A stretch of 64,000 nucleotides of DNA from DASRDZ01 sp035652335 (GCA_035652335.1 DASRDZ010000072.1:29397-93396), one strand, 5' to 3'; positions 9,040-20,446 are shown, counted from the stretch's first letter. The notes: generated by a model from the letters alone, not told the origin. Made by a program: numbers and translations.

Positions 9040-9887
9040 CGCGCCTCGACGACGCGGTCGCGACCGGTGAGGTCGTGGATGCGGTGGGTGGTGGCGGTGG
9101 GCAGCGCCGAGCGGACCAGCTGCTCGACCTGCTCGGCCCGGCGGGGATCGACCTCCACGGCCAGGTACGCGTTCTCGGTGAGCAGCGGGGCGACGCCGTC
9201 GAGGATCTGCCGGTAGGCGTCGAGGCCGTCGCCGGGGACGACCAGCGCCTGCTGGGGCTCGAAGTTCCGGACGCCGGCGGCCAGATCGTCGAGCTCCGAC
9301 TCGGTGACGTACGGCGGGTTGCTCAGCAGCATGTCGAAGCGCGCGTCGTGCAGCAGCGGCCCCGTCCAGGCGCCCTGCAGGAAGGTGAGCCTCTCCTCCA
9401 CCCCATGGCGCGCCGCGTTCTCGCGCGCGACCTCGAGCGCCCCCGCGGACACGTCGGTGGCGACGACCTGCGCGTCCGGCAGCTCGCCGGCCATGGTGAC
9501 GGCGATGCATCCGCTGCCGGTGCCGACGTCGGCGATGCGCAGCGGACGCGCCTGTGCACGCGCCCACTGCAGCGCGGCTTCGACGAGGGTCTCCGTGTCG
9601 GGCCGGGGGATCAGGACCGCGGGTGTCACCGCGAAGGTGCGGCCGTAGAACTCGCGCTCACCGAGCAGGTACGCCACCGGCTCACCGGTTGCGCGGCGGC
9701 GGAGCAGCTCGCGCACCGGAACCAGCTCGTCCTCGCGCAGGGGGCGGTCGAACTGCAGGTAGAGGTCGATGCGGCGCAGCCCGAGGGAGTGCGCGGTGAG
9801 CAGCTCGGCGTCGAGGCGCGCCGAGTCGCTGCCGCGCTGGGCGAGGAAGCCGGTGCTGAGGCGCAGCACCTCCAAGAGGGTTGGCAC
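9036..9887 (-). CDS. prmC: Peptide chain release factor N5-glutamine methyltransferase
   Basis: Methylates the glutamine of the GGQ motif in RF1 and RF2 using S-adenosylmethionine. 283 residues: an N-terminal helical substrate-recognition domain, then a Rossmann methyltransferase with DVGTGSG at 120-126 and the catalytic NPPY at 190-193, followed by VTESEL. GTG start at 9887. It is normally the immediate neighbour of prfA, its substrate's gene; here an SDR gene and two gaps separate them. It overlaps tsaC by four bases. Confidence 0.94.
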   Translation of the reverse strand: MPTLLEVLRLSTGFLAQRGSDSARLDAELLTAHSLGLRRIDLYLQFDRPLREDELVPVRELLRRRATGEPVAYLLGEREFYGRTFAVTPAVLIPRPDTETLVEAALQWARAQARPLRIADVGTGSGCIAVTMAGELPDAQVVATDVSAGALEVARENAARHGVEERLTFLQGAWTGPLLHDARFDMLLSNPPYVTESELDDLAAGVRNFEPQQALVVPGDGLDAYRQILDGVAPLLTENAYLAVEVDPRRAEQVEQLVRSALPTATTHRIHDLTGRDRVVEAR

Positions 9888-10058
9888 GGCGCGATCCTAC
9901 CGGGCCGCCGCGCGCCTCACGCTGCCGCCCGCCCTGCGAACACGCCGCCGATCGCGCCCGTGCCCAGCTCGATGACAGTCGTGAAGGGATCCGTCAGGCC
10001 GTTGCCCCGAGGTGGTGGGAAGGACGTCTCGCCGGCACGAGCGGCCGGTGCGGAACCG

Positions 10059-10844
10059 TCAGACCGCGGTCCAGCCGCCGTCGACGAGGAGCACATGCCC
10101 CGTCATGTAGCTGGAGGCATCCGAGGCGAGGAAGAGCAGCGGGCCGTCGATCTCGTGCAGCGCCGGGGTGCGGGCAAGGAGCGTCCGCTCCCGGATGGAC
10201 CGCGCAAAGTCTTCATCCGCCAGGAAGCCTGTCATCTCCGAGGGAAAGTAGCCAGGCGCGAGGGCGTTCACCCGTACGCCGCGACCGCCCCACTGAGCCG
10301 CCAACTGGCGGGTGAGGTTCACGATGGCACCCTTCGTCGCGTTGTACGCGGCCATCGGCCCGCGGGACGAGACGACGCCGTAGATGGACGCGATGTTGAC
10401 CACGCTCGCGACGGGGGACGCCAGGAGCAGGGGCCCCATCACTCGACACATGTCCAGGACGCTGACGAGGTTGACCTCGATGACCTGTCGCAAGGCGTCG
10501 AGCGACTGCTCCTCGATGGGACCGCCGTCACAGATGCCGGCGTTGTTGACCAGCACGTCAAGCCGGCCGTGCGGTTGGAGCCGTTCGGCCAGCGCCTGGC
10601 GGTGGCGCGCGTCGGTGATGTCGCCCACCATCGTCTCGATCCGCTCACCGCATTCGGACGCGAGCTCGTCGAGGAGGTCTCCGCGTCGGGCGGTCACCAC
10701 CACCGTCGCTCCAGCCTGGTGCAGCACGCGCGCGAAGCGAGCCCCGAGGCCAGCGGATGCCCCGGTCACCAACGCGACCCGGCCGTCCAGCCGCCATCGC
10801 ACATCTGGCAGGCGGCCGTCTGGTGTCGACGCGTCTTCGCCCAT
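10059..10844 (-). CDS. SDR-family NAD(P)-dependent oxidoreductase
   Basis: Classical short-chain dehydrogenase, 261 residues. The nucleotide-binding TGASAGLG is at 27-34, NNAG at 100-103, and the catalytic Ser153, Tyr167 and Lys171 (YNATK) are all in place, followed by NALAPGYFPSEMT. It resembles gluconate/3-oxoacyl-ACP reductase-like SDRs, but the substrate cannot be deduced. It lies between prfA and prmC with gaps of 223 and 171 bases on either side, unlike the overlapping genes around it, so it looks like an insertion into a conserved cluster. It probably has its own promoter. Confidence 0.85.
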   Translation of the reverse strand: MGEDASTPDGRLPDVRWRLDGRVALVTGASAGLGARFARVLHQAGATVVVTARRGDLLDELASECGERIETMVGDITDARHRQALAERLQPHGRLDVLVNNAGICDGGPIEEQSLDALRQVIEVNLVSVLDMCRVMGPLLLASPVASVVNIASIYGVVSSRGPMAAYNATKGAIVNLTRQLAAQWGGRGVRVNALAPGYFPSEMTGFLADEDFARSIRERTLLARTPALHEIDGPLLFLASDASSYMTGHVLLVDGGWTAV

Positions 10845-11021
10845 GTCAGCGAGTGATTATCCCCAGCGGTGCGGGCGGTCGCAGAGTCGGTCGCTCATGC
10901 GCCGCGGGCGGCAACGACATCGGGAGCCGGGCCCCCGGCAGGTCAGGCTTGCCAGCCCCGTGATGCTCACCTGGCGGGGGCGAGGGGACATGTCTTGACA
11001 GTCCCGCATGTCCGCACACCA

Positions 11022-11035
11022 CTACACGCTTGTAG
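11022..11035. terminator. Short hairpin downstream of prfA
   Basis: CTACA, loop CGCT, TGTAG, 33 bases past the prfA stop. The stem is short and no T run follows on the minus strand, so this is at best a weak terminator or a protein-binding dyad. Confidence 0.25.
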
Positions 11036-11067
11036 CAGTCCGCAATGTGCAACAGCACAAAGGGATT

Positions 11068-12162
<1,095 letters not shown>

Positions 12163-12174
12163 CGGCGAACGTCC

Positions 12175-13086
12175 TTACGAGGCCAGCGGAAGCGGCGTGT
12201 CGTCGATCTCCCCGGCGCGGGCGGCGTGGAACGCTGCGATGGCGACCTCCATCTGGCGGTCGTCGGGCTCGCGCGTGGTGAGCAGCTGGGTGGCGAGGAT
12301 GGGCGCGACCAGGACGCGTCCCACCGCCGTGTCGCGGATCCGGGCGAGCCCACGGATGCCCTCGTAGGAGATGGCGGCGACGACCGGCACCAGCAGGATG
12401 CGCGAGAGCACCAGCATCAGCGGGCTCAGCCCGCCCAGCGGTGCGAACACCACGATGCTGACCAGCGCGACCACGACCAGGAAGCCCGTGCCGCAGCGCG
12501 GGTGCAGGCGCGAGGCGCGGCGCACGTGCTCGACGTCGAGCGGGTCGCCGGACTCGAAGCAGTTGATCGTCTTGTGCTCCGCGCCGTGGTATTCGAAGAC
12601 GCGCCCGACGCTGCGCATCGACCCGATCAGCAGCAGGTAGCCGAGCAGGATCACCGCGCGCGCCACGCCCTCGATCACGACGAACCCGACGCTGCGCGGC
12701 CCGCGATGGATCAGCGCCGCCGCGCCCAGCGGCAGCCCGACGAAGAGCAGCAGGCCGAAGACGATGGAGATGCTCATGGTGACGCGCATCGCGCCCTTGC
12801 TGAGCTGGATCTCCTCCTCCTCCATCTGCACGTTCGCCGACCAGCTCAGCGCGCGCATGCCGAGGTGGAGCATCTCCACCAGGCCGGCGACACCGCGGAG
12901 GAAGGGCAGCTTCCAGACGCTGCTGGTGTAGACCCGGGAGGTCAGCGGCTCCTGCTTGACGACGATGGAGCCGTCCTTGCGGCGCGCCGCCACCGCGTAG
13001 TGGCCCCTGCCGCGCATGAGCACACCTTCGATGACGGCCTGGCCGCCATAGAAGAACGGTTGCCTGGCGGCGGCGGCGGTGCCCAT
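12175..13086 (-). CDS. DUF1385 family membrane protein
   Basis: 303 residues. Starts with FFYGGQAVIEGVLMRG, a signature of the DUF1385 family that commonly lies next to rpmE and prfA. About four membrane helices follow (around 103-125, 135-160, 203-245). The conserved FEYHGAEHKTINCFESG and SRLHPRCGTGFLV include His and Cys residues that could bind a metal. Its biochemical function is unknown. Retention in this translation cluster across phyla suggests a basic role, but nothing in the sequence says which. Confidence 0.88.
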   Translation of the reverse strand: MGTAAAARQPFFYGGQAVIEGVLMRGRGHYAVAARRKDGSIVVKQEPLTSRVYTSSVWKLPFLRGVAGLVEMLHLGMRALSWSANVQMEEEEIQLSKGAMRVTMSISIVFGLLLFVGLPLGAAALIHRGPRSVGFVVIEGVARAVILLGYLLLIGSMRSVGRVFEYHGAEHKTINCFESGDPLDVEHVRRASRLHPRCGTGFLVVVALVSIVVFAPLGGLSPLMLVLSRILLVPVVAAISYEGIRGLARIRDTAVGRVLVAPILATQLLTTREPDDRQMEVAIAAFHAARAGEIDDTPLPLAS

Positions 13087-13108
13087 CGCGTTCTGCCCGA
13101 GGCGGCCG

Positions 13109-13324
13109 TCAGCTCTTGGCCGAGGCCTTCTGGGCGCGGCGGCGGAAGCGCTCGACCTGCCCGCCGGTGTCGACGATGCGCTGCGTGCCGGTGAAGAACG
13201 GATGGCAGACGGAGCAGACCTCCGTCTTCAGCTCGGGCAGCGTGGAGCCGGTGGTGAAGGTGTTGCCGCAGAGGCAGTGCACCACGGCATCGTGGTGGTA
13301 GGTCGGATGGATCTCGGTCTTCAT
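13109..13324 (-). CDS. rpmE: 50S ribosomal protein L31, zinc-binding type
   Basis: 71-residue ribosomal protein beginning MKTEIHPTYHHDAVVHC. The four zinc ligands Cys17, Cys19, Cys37 and Cys40 are present, so this is the C+ form, which releases zinc and is replaced by a C- paralogue during zinc starvation in many bacteria (no C- copy in this window). The ATG at 13324 is the family start; the frame continues 13 codons upstream without homology. First gene of the rpmE-DUF1385-prfA group. Confidence 0.96.
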   Translation of the reverse strand: MKTEIHPTYHHDAVVHCLCGNTFTTGSTLPELKTEVCSVCHPFFTGTQRIVDTGGQVERFRRRAQKASAKS

Positions 13325-13396
13325 GGCACTACAGTCTTGTGGTGGGGGTCGGCGAGCCAGCATAACACGGGCCCTCGCGGGGCCCTGGGGGCGGCG

Positions 13397-14320
13397 TCAC
13401 TGGATCGTGGTGGCCACCTGGGCGGTGAGCAGGGCGGAGTGGGTCTCGGCCATGCCGATGGCGGTGATGGCGATGAGCACCGCGTAGCCGGCGGCGATCC
13501 ACATCCGCGTGGAGGCGGGGATGCGCTCGTACTCGGGGTGCAGGGTCCGGTTGCGGAAGCGCTGCAGGGTGCCGATGCCGCCGATGACGAGGATGAGCAG
13601 GAGGAAGGGGTTGAAGGCGGTGCCCGCGGCCACCGGCCCGAGGATGAGCAGCAGGATCACGCCGAGGCCGACCAGGTTCGCCCAGGGGCTCAGCGCGCTG
13701 GCGATGCGCCCGCCGTCGAGCGGGCTGAAGGGCACCAGGTTGAACAGGTTGATGAGGAAGCCCACGTAGGCGAGGGCGAGCAGCAGGTTGTGGGCGTAGC
13801 TGCCCCCGGGGGCCGCCACGGCGAGGAGCAGCGCGGCGACCGCCCCCAGGCTCCCGACCAGCGGGCCGCCGATGGCGATGACCGCCTCCTGGCGGGCGTC
13901 CTTGGGCGGCTGCTTGAGCCCGATGAAGGCGCCGAACGGTCCGAGGAAGATGGGCAGCCCCACCGGGATGCCCTCGGCGCGGGCGAAGAGGAGGTGGCCG
14001 CTCTCGTGGATGGCGATGAGGGCGACCAGGCCGACGCCGTAGGGGAGGCCGAAGATGCCGGCCATCAGGGCCAGGCTGACCACCATCGAGATGGCGGTGG
14101 GGCCGAACTTGGCGAGCTTGAGCAGGGGCAGGCCGTACTTGGCGGCGGCGACGCCCGCCACGGCGACGGGGCCGGCGGCTCGGCGCACCGTGCTCTGCGC
14201 CTCCGGTTGCGAGGGCTCGGGCACGGCCGGCGGGGGCGCGTAGGGCGCCGGGACGTACTGCGCCGGCGGACCGTACGGCGGCTGGTAGGGCGACGACGGC
14301 GGCTGGGGATAGGAGTCCAC
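13397..14320 (-). CDS. Site-2 protease-type (M50) membrane metalloprotease
   Basis: About 307 residues. An N-terminal Pro/Tyr-rich cytoplasmic tail of about 40 residues (SYPQPPSSPYQPPYGPP) leads into six or so membrane helices. The zinc motif HExxH is in LIAIHESGHLLFARAEG and the second motif NLVPFSPLDGGRI supplies the third ligand (Asp). No PDZ or CBS domain is present, so it resembles the minimal SpoIVFB/rhomboid-like M50 group; substrates may be anti-sigma factors or other membrane proteins. The start is uncertain: GTG at 14320 follows no good ribosome site. Confidence 0.85.
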   Translation of the reverse strand: MDSYPQPPSSPYQPPYGPPAQYVPAPYAPPPAVPEPSQPEAQSTVRRAAGPVAVAGVAAAKYGLPLLKLAKFGPTAISMVVSLALMAGIFGLPYGVGLVALIAIHESGHLLFARAEGIPVGLPIFLGPFGAFIGLKQPPKDARQEAVIAIGGPLVGSLGAVAALLLAVAAPGGSYAHNLLLALAYVGFLINLFNLVPFSPLDGGRIASALSPWANLVGLGVILLLILGPVAAGTAFNPFLLLILVIGGIGTLQRFRNRTLHPEYERIPASTRMWIAAGYAVLIAITAIGMAETHSALLTAQVATTIQ

Positions 14321-14361
14321 GACTGCAGTGTGATACCCGGGAGTGATGCGCGCGTAAACCC

Positions 14362-15612
14362 TCAGCCGCGCGAGAACGCCCGGGTGAAGTTGCCGTGCCG
14401 CACCGATGGCAGCTCCAGGCGGAAGCGGTCGAGGGCGGCGCGCATCCCCAGGCCGGGCTGCATCTCCGGGAGGAGGCGGACCAGCCAGTCGTGGTCGACG
14501 TTGAGCGAGCGCCACTGGACCTGCATCACGCCCATCTCGCGGCAGGCGGCCAGCGTGCGGTCGAGCTCCTCGGGGGCGTCGGTGACGCCGGGGAAGGTGA
14601 GCAGGTTGAGACACACCTGCCCGCCCGCCGCGCGCATGATCCGCCCGCACTCCAGGACGTCCTCGAGCGAGTAGCCGACGGGACGGTAGTAGGCGCGGAA
14701 CACCGCGTCGGTGAAGGAGATGGCGCTGATCCGCACCGAGGTGCAGCCGGCGTCGATCAACCGCTGCAGCGCCCTGGGGCTGCTGCCGTTGGTGTTGACG
14801 TGGATGGTCGCGCCGGGATGCATGGCATGGATCTGCGCGGTGGCCTCGGCGAGGGTGTCGTCGCGGGTCAGCGGCTCACCCTCGCATCCCTGCCCGAAGG
14901 AGACGATGTGGGCGTCCTCGCCGCCCAGGTGGTAATCGGCAAGGCTGGCCAATTCTTCCGCGGTGGGTGCGTAGCGCATGCGCGGCTGCGGGGTGGGCAC
15001 GTCCTGGGGCTGCAGCGAGATGCAGCCGAGGCAGTCGGCGTTGCAGGCGGGCGAGGCCGGGAGCGCCGCTTCGTAGCGGCGGTAGAAGGTGTTCTGCGCC
15101 GTGTAGCAGTTGTGCTCGAGGGCACAGACGCTGAGCTGCTCGACGATGCGGTTGCCCGGCAGCGCACGCCGCGCCGCCTCCACCGCGGCGGGGAGGTCGG
15201 GACGGCGGAAGCGCGCCGGCTCCCACCAGTCGAGGGTGTCGGTGCGCAGGGCGGCGACGACCAGCTCGCCGCGGTGCTCCGCGAGGGCCGTGTAGCCGAA
15301 GAGCGGCAGCCGCGGCGCGCCCTTCTGCGGCTCCGACGCCGGCAGCAGCGTGCGCAGGTGTCCCACCGGCAGCACCGCGGCGACGGGCAGCGCGTCCTCG
15401 CCGAGCGTCACCGGCTCCCCGCTGCGCGCGAAGGCCAGGGCGCGCCGTCCCGGCAGGTGTGCGACGGTCGCCGTGTCCGGCAGCGGGATGGCGTCCTCAG
15501 CCCGGAGCGGCAGCAGCCGTGCACCGCTGCGCGCCGCCGGCCGCACGCCGGGAAGGACGTCGAGGCTCCCGTCGGAACGGGCGATGCAGCACTGCATGAC
15601 GCGCCCGATCAT
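14362..15612 (-). CDS. Radical SAM protein with CX3CX2C cluster motif
   Basis: 416 residues. A 185-residue N-terminal region of unknown fold precedes a radical SAM barrel. The cluster cysteines are Cys190, Cys194 and Cys197 in CNADCLGC; SFGQGCEGEPL then gives a GE-type SAM-binding segment and HVNTNGSSP the next strand. Two further cysteines, Cys163 and Cys169 in SVCALEHNCYTAQNTFY, may form part of an auxiliary site. Product unknown; the layout does not match biotin, lipoyl, heme or SPASM enzymes I can name. Starts at 15612 or 15597 are both possible. It is flanked by the hairpin repeat of locus 2. Confidence 0.8.
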   Translation of the reverse strand: MIGRVMQCCIARSDGSLDVLPGVRPAARSGARLLPLRAEDAIPLPDTATVAHLPGRRALAFARSGEPVTLGEDALPVAAVLPVGHLRTLLPASEPQKGAPRLPLFGYTALAEHRGELVVAALRTDTLDWWEPARFRRPDLPAAVEAARRALPGNRIVEQLSVCALEHNCYTAQNTFYRRYEAALPASPACNADCLGCISLQPQDVPTPQPRMRYAPTAEELASLADYHLGGEDAHIVSFGQGCEGEPLTRDDTLAEATAQIHAMHPGATIHVNTNGSSPRALQRLIDAGCTSVRISAISFTDAVFRAYYRPVGYSLEDVLECGRIMRAAGGQVCLNLLTFPGVTDAPEELDRTLAACREMGVMQVQWRSLNVDHDWLVRLLPEMQPGLGMRAALDRFRLELPSVRHGNFTRAFSRG

Positions 15613-15622
15613 AGGCGCGTCA

Positions 15623-15678
15623 CGGCGGGCTTCAGCCCGCCGAGGAGGGGCACGCCGGGGGGAGGATCTGCCTCCCCC
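15623..15678. repeat. Hairpins of the ATCTG-loop repeat family (locus 2)
   Basis: 15623-15642 is a perfect hairpin CGGCGGGCT, loop TC, AGCCCGCCG. 15658-15678 is a perfect hairpin GGGGGAGG, loop ATCTG, CCTCCCCC. A partial TTCGGCGCGCG follows, the opening of the unit seen at locus 3. The element fills the 96-base gap between the M20 gene stop and the radical SAM gene start. Confidence 0.7.
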
Positions 15679-15708
15679 GTTCGGCGCGCGTCTCAGCAGG
15701 CCGATGAT

Positions 15709-16926
15709 CTACGCTCCCGAGCCGCGCCACTCCTTGCGCCGCCACGGCTCGCCGGCGAAGGCCGCCCGCACCGCCTGGCGCACCTCGGCGTCACCGATCA
15801 CGTCCGCGCCGGTCAGGGCCAGCGCCTCGGCGCCCTGGATCAGGGCGGTGTAGCCGCGGTCGGAGTCGGCGGCGGTGCGGAAGTCGTGGGTGTGGCAGGC
15901 GACGCCCTCGTCGGCGATGCCCACCTCCGGGTGCAGGGTGGGCACGGCGTAGGAGAGGTCGCCGACGTCGGTGGAGCCGACCCGCTCCCACGGGATGGAG
16001 GGCACGGGATCGAGGCCGACGCGGTCGAGGTGCTGATGGCAGCGCTCGGCCAGCACCGGGTTGGAACGCAGGTCGAGGTACGTCTCCTCCTCCTCCAGCT
16101 CCAGCGCGCATCCCGTCGCCGCCGCCGCCGCCTCGAAGATGGTTCGGAAGCGAACGTTCATCTCCTTCAGGTAGGCGCCGTCGCGCGCCCGGGTGATGAA
16201 CTCGCCGCTGGTGCGCTCGGGGATGATGTTGGGCGCGGTGCCGCCCTCGAAGATGGCGCCGTGGATGCGCGCGTCGTCGCGCAGCTGCTGGCGCCACAGG
16301 GCGATGCCGTTGTAGGCGTGGACGAACGCGTCGAGGGCGTTCAACCCCTGCTGGGGGTCGGCCGCCGCGTGCGAGGCGCGGCCGGTGAACACGAAGCGCC
16401 AGTGGGTGCAGGCCAGCGCGTACATCACCGCCTTGGTCATGTCGGCTGGATGGAAGATCAGGGCGGTGTCGAACTCGTCGAAGACGCCGTCGTGGCAGAG
16501 CGGGATCTTGCCGCCTCCCCCCTCCTCCGCCGGGGAGCCGACGACGCGCACGCGACCGGGCAGCCCCACGTCGCGAAGCGCCAGGGAGAGGGCGATCCCG
16601 GCGCCGGCCGAACCGGTCCCGATCAGGTTGTGGCCGCAGGCGTGGCCGAGACCGCGCAGCGCGTCGTACTCGCAGACGAACGCGACGGCTGGCCCGGCGC
16701 CGGTCCCCGCGTCGGCGATGAAGGCCGTCTCCATCCCCGACGCCCCGCGCTGCACCTGGAACCCGTGCCGCTCCAGCAGGTCACAGAGCAGTGCCGCCGA
16801 GCGGTGCTCCTCGTACGCCGTCTCCGGGTTGTGGTGGATGTCGCGGGCGAGCGCCTGCAGGTCGGGGGCGAGCTCCTCCAGGTGGCGGTGGATCGACGCG
16901 GCGAGGCTGTCGGTGGCGACGGACAT
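15709..16926 (-). CDS. M20 family amidohydrolase/peptidase
   Basis: 405-residue metal-dependent hydrolase of the M20D-like group (AbgB/aminoacylase-like, PM20D2-like). Metal-binding segments are CEYDALRGLGHACGHN (86-100) and the catalytic SPAEEGGGGK (131-140); a lid/dimerisation domain follows with FTGRASHAAADPQQGLNALDA. These enzymes cleave N-acyl amino acids, dipeptides or p-aminobenzoyl-glutamate; the exact substrate is not readable. ATG at 16926 with GGAGGAG upstream. It ends at the hairpin repeat of locus 2. Confidence 0.87.
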   Translation of the reverse strand: MSVATDSLAASIHRHLEELAPDLQALARDIHHNPETAYEEHRSAALLCDLLERHGFQVQRGASGMETAFIADAGTGAGPAVAFVCEYDALRGLGHACGHNLIGTGSAGAGIALSLALRDVGLPGRVRVVGSPAEEGGGGKIPLCHDGVFDEFDTALIFHPADMTKAVMYALACTHWRFVFTGRASHAAADPQQGLNALDAFVHAYNGIALWRQQLRDDARIHGAIFEGGTAPNIIPERTSGEFITRARDGAYLKEMNVRFRTIFEAAAAATGCALELEEEETYLDLRSNPVLAERCHQHLDRVGLDPVPSIPWERVGSTDVGDLSYAVPTLHPEVGIADEGVACHTHDFRTAADSDRGYTALIQGAEALALTGADVIGDAEVRQAVRAAFAGEPWRRKEWRGSGA

Positions 16927-16966
16927 CGCGGAAGCTCCTCCGGGGAATCCTGCGGGGATCCCCAGC

Positions 16967-17980
16967 CTAGCGAATCTCCGGCGCCTCCTCGGGCTGGAGG
17001 GCGACGTGGTGCTTGGTGATGATCTCCCGCACCGTTCCGCTGCGCGCCCGCATGACCATGCTGTGGGTCTCCGCCCACCAGCTGTGGTACAGCACGCCGC
17101 GGAGCAGCCCGCCGCCGGTGATCCCGGTCACCGCCACGCTGACGTCGGACCCGGGCACGAGCCGGTCCATGCTCATCGCCGACTCCGGGTCGAACCCCGC
17201 CGCGACGATGGCCGCCGCCTCCTCCTCGTGCCGCACCCACGGCCGGCACTGCAGCTCGCCGCCCAGGCAGCGCAGCGCGCAGGCGGCGAGCACCGCCTCG
17301 CCCGTGCCACCCGCGCCGAGCATCACGTCGACGCCGCTGCCCGACACCGCCGCCATCATCGCCGCGCCGACGTCGCCGTCGCTGATCAGGGCCACCCGGG
17401 CGCCCATCTCGCGAACGCGCTCCAGCAGGGCCTGGTGGCGCGGCCGGTCGAGCATGGCGACGGTGAGGTCGTTGACGCGCACGTCCATGGAGAAGGCCAC
17501 GCGGCGCAGGTTGTTCTCCGGGGTGTCGGTGATGTCGATGGAGCCGCGCGCCTTGGGGCCGACCGCGATCTTGTGCATGTAGGCGACGGGCGGCGGCTGC
17601 AGGATGCCGCCGGGCTCGGCGGCCGCGGCGATGGAGAGTGCCTGCGAGTGCCCGCGCGCCACCAGGCTGATGCCGTCGACCGGCAGCACCGCGAGGTCGA
17701 TGCGGTCGCGCCCGGCGCCGATGCGGCGGCCGGGGCTGAGCGAGCTCCCCGGCGCGTCGGGGCCGATGACGATGCGCGCGTCGAAGGGCATCCCGGAGAG
17801 CGCCTCCTCCATCGACTGCAGCCCGGCGTCGCGCGTGCCCGCCTTGTCGCCGCGGCCCAGCCAGCGGCCCACGGTGAGCGCGGCCGCCTCGGTTGCGCGG
17901 AGCAGCTCCAGCCCGTGGTGGGCGTCGCGCACGGGGGTCCGGGGGCGGAGCGAGGAGGCGCGCGACGGGGCGGTGCTCAT
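16967..17980 (-). CDS. GlpX-like fructose-1,6-bisphosphatase class II homologue with altered metal site
   Basis: 337 residues, clearly GlpX fold: GRWLGRGDK at 40-46, AVGPKARGSIDITDTPENNLRRVA, LDRPRHQALLERVREMGARVALISDGDVG, GAGGTGEAVLAACALRCLGG and THSMVMRARSGTVR align with actinobacterial GlpX. Asp45 and the Glu in GGTGEA are kept. The acidic stretch normally reading IGEGE is IGPDAP (72-77), and the DPI(E/D)GT loop is LPVDGI (99-104). At least two metal ligands of characterised GlpX enzymes are therefore missing. It may have changed substrate or lost phosphatase activity. It lies downstream of pyrG. ATG at 17980. Confidence 0.8.
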   Translation of the reverse strand: MSTAPSRASSLRPRTPVRDAHHGLELLRATEAAALTVGRWLGRGDKAGTRDAGLQSMEEALSGMPFDARIVIGPDAPGSSLSPGRRIGAGRDRIDLAVLPVDGISLVARGHSQALSIAAAAEPGGILQPPPVAYMHKIAVGPKARGSIDITDTPENNLRRVAFSMDVRVNDLTVAMLDRPRHQALLERVREMGARVALISDGDVGAAMMAAVSGSGVDVMLGAGGTGEAVLAACALRCLGGELQCRPWVRHEEEAAAIVAAGFDPESAMSMDRLVPGSDVSVAVTGITGGGLLRGVLYHSWWAETHSMVMRARSGTVREIITKHHVALQPEEAPEIR

Positions 17981-18036
17981 AGCCGACACGATGCCAGGTG
18001 GGGGTGGTGCCGGGCGCTCCGTGAAGGGACCGTGAC

Positions 18037-19698
<1,662 letters not shown>

Positions 19699-19798
19699 GC
19701 GCGCATCTCCGAAGTGCGGGTTTTGACGACTCTAGCACCGCCCCGAGCGGCTGGCGCACCCATGTTCGCAAGGCGTTGCGACCGAGGTGCGCCGCGCA

Positions 19799-20425
19799 TC
19801 ACGCCGCGCCGGCCCTCGGCTCGAGGACGACGACGCGGGTCTCCTCCACCGTCCCGCTCGACCCGGTGAGGTTGAGCTTCGGCTGCGGCGCCCAGGAGCC
19901 CTCGGCGAGCCCCATCTCCCTGGCGAACTTGTCGACCGGCTCGTACTGTCCCGGCAGCCCCGGCACGGCGTAGCGCACGGGCACGACGATGGCCGGCTCG
20001 ACGGCGCTGACCAGCTTGGCCGCCTCGGCGGCGGTGGCGGCGTCGTCGCCCCCGACCGGCGCCAGCAGGACGTCGACGTGGCCCAGCGACTCGATCTCGT
20101 CCTCGGTGAGCGGGCGGCGCAGGCGGCCGATGGCGGCGACGCGGACGTCGTCGACCTCGACGCGCATGATCGTGGTCGTCCCGGCGGGGAGGCCGAAGAC
20201 GCGCACGCCCTTGAGCTCGTACTCGCCCGGGCCGCTCACCTCCTGCGGGCGGCCGTCGGCGGGGCGGAGGGTGGCGAAGCTGGTCTCGCCCTCGGTGCGC
20301 ACGACGATGTCGGGGGTGAGCTTGGGGATGCCGGGGGCGGTGCCCGGGGGGATCGGGTCGATGACGACCTGCACGTCGCGGCCGCGGAGGCGGACGCAGC
20401 TCAAGCCGACGAAGGTGATCTCCAT
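19799..20425 (-). CDS. Metallo-beta-lactamase-fold protein without metal motif
   Basis: 208 residues. The N-terminus MEITFVGLSCVRLRGRDVQVVIDP and the repeated beta strands (GVRVFGLPAGTTTIMRVEVDDVRVAAIGRL, VDVLLAPVGGD, AIVVPVRYA) follow the UlaG/YcfN-like MBL-fold hydrolases. The segment where HxHxDH should be reads DIVVRTEGETSF, and no other histidine cluster is present; only GPGEYELKGV is typical. A structural or ligand-binding descendant of the fold is likely. It begins just before the tandem hairpin repeat and ends 100 bases upstream of pyrG. Confidence 0.65.
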   Translation of the reverse strand: MEITFVGLSCVRLRGRDVQVVIDPIPPGTAPGIPKLTPDIVVRTEGETSFATLRPADGRPQEVSGPGEYELKGVRVFGLPAGTTTIMRVEVDDVRVAAIGRLRRPLTEDEIESLGHVDVLLAPVGGDDAATAAEAAKLVSAVEPAIVVPVRYAVPGLPGQYEPVDKFAREMGLAEGSWAPQPKLNLTGSSGTVEETRVVVLEPRAGAA

Positions 20426-20446
20426 CGGGCAGCAGATGCTACTGGT

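Noticed and set aside
9888..10058. Small gene or tRNA in the SDR-prmC gap
   Set aside because: No cloverleaf, no ribosome site with a plausible frame; only unstructured GC-rich sequence.
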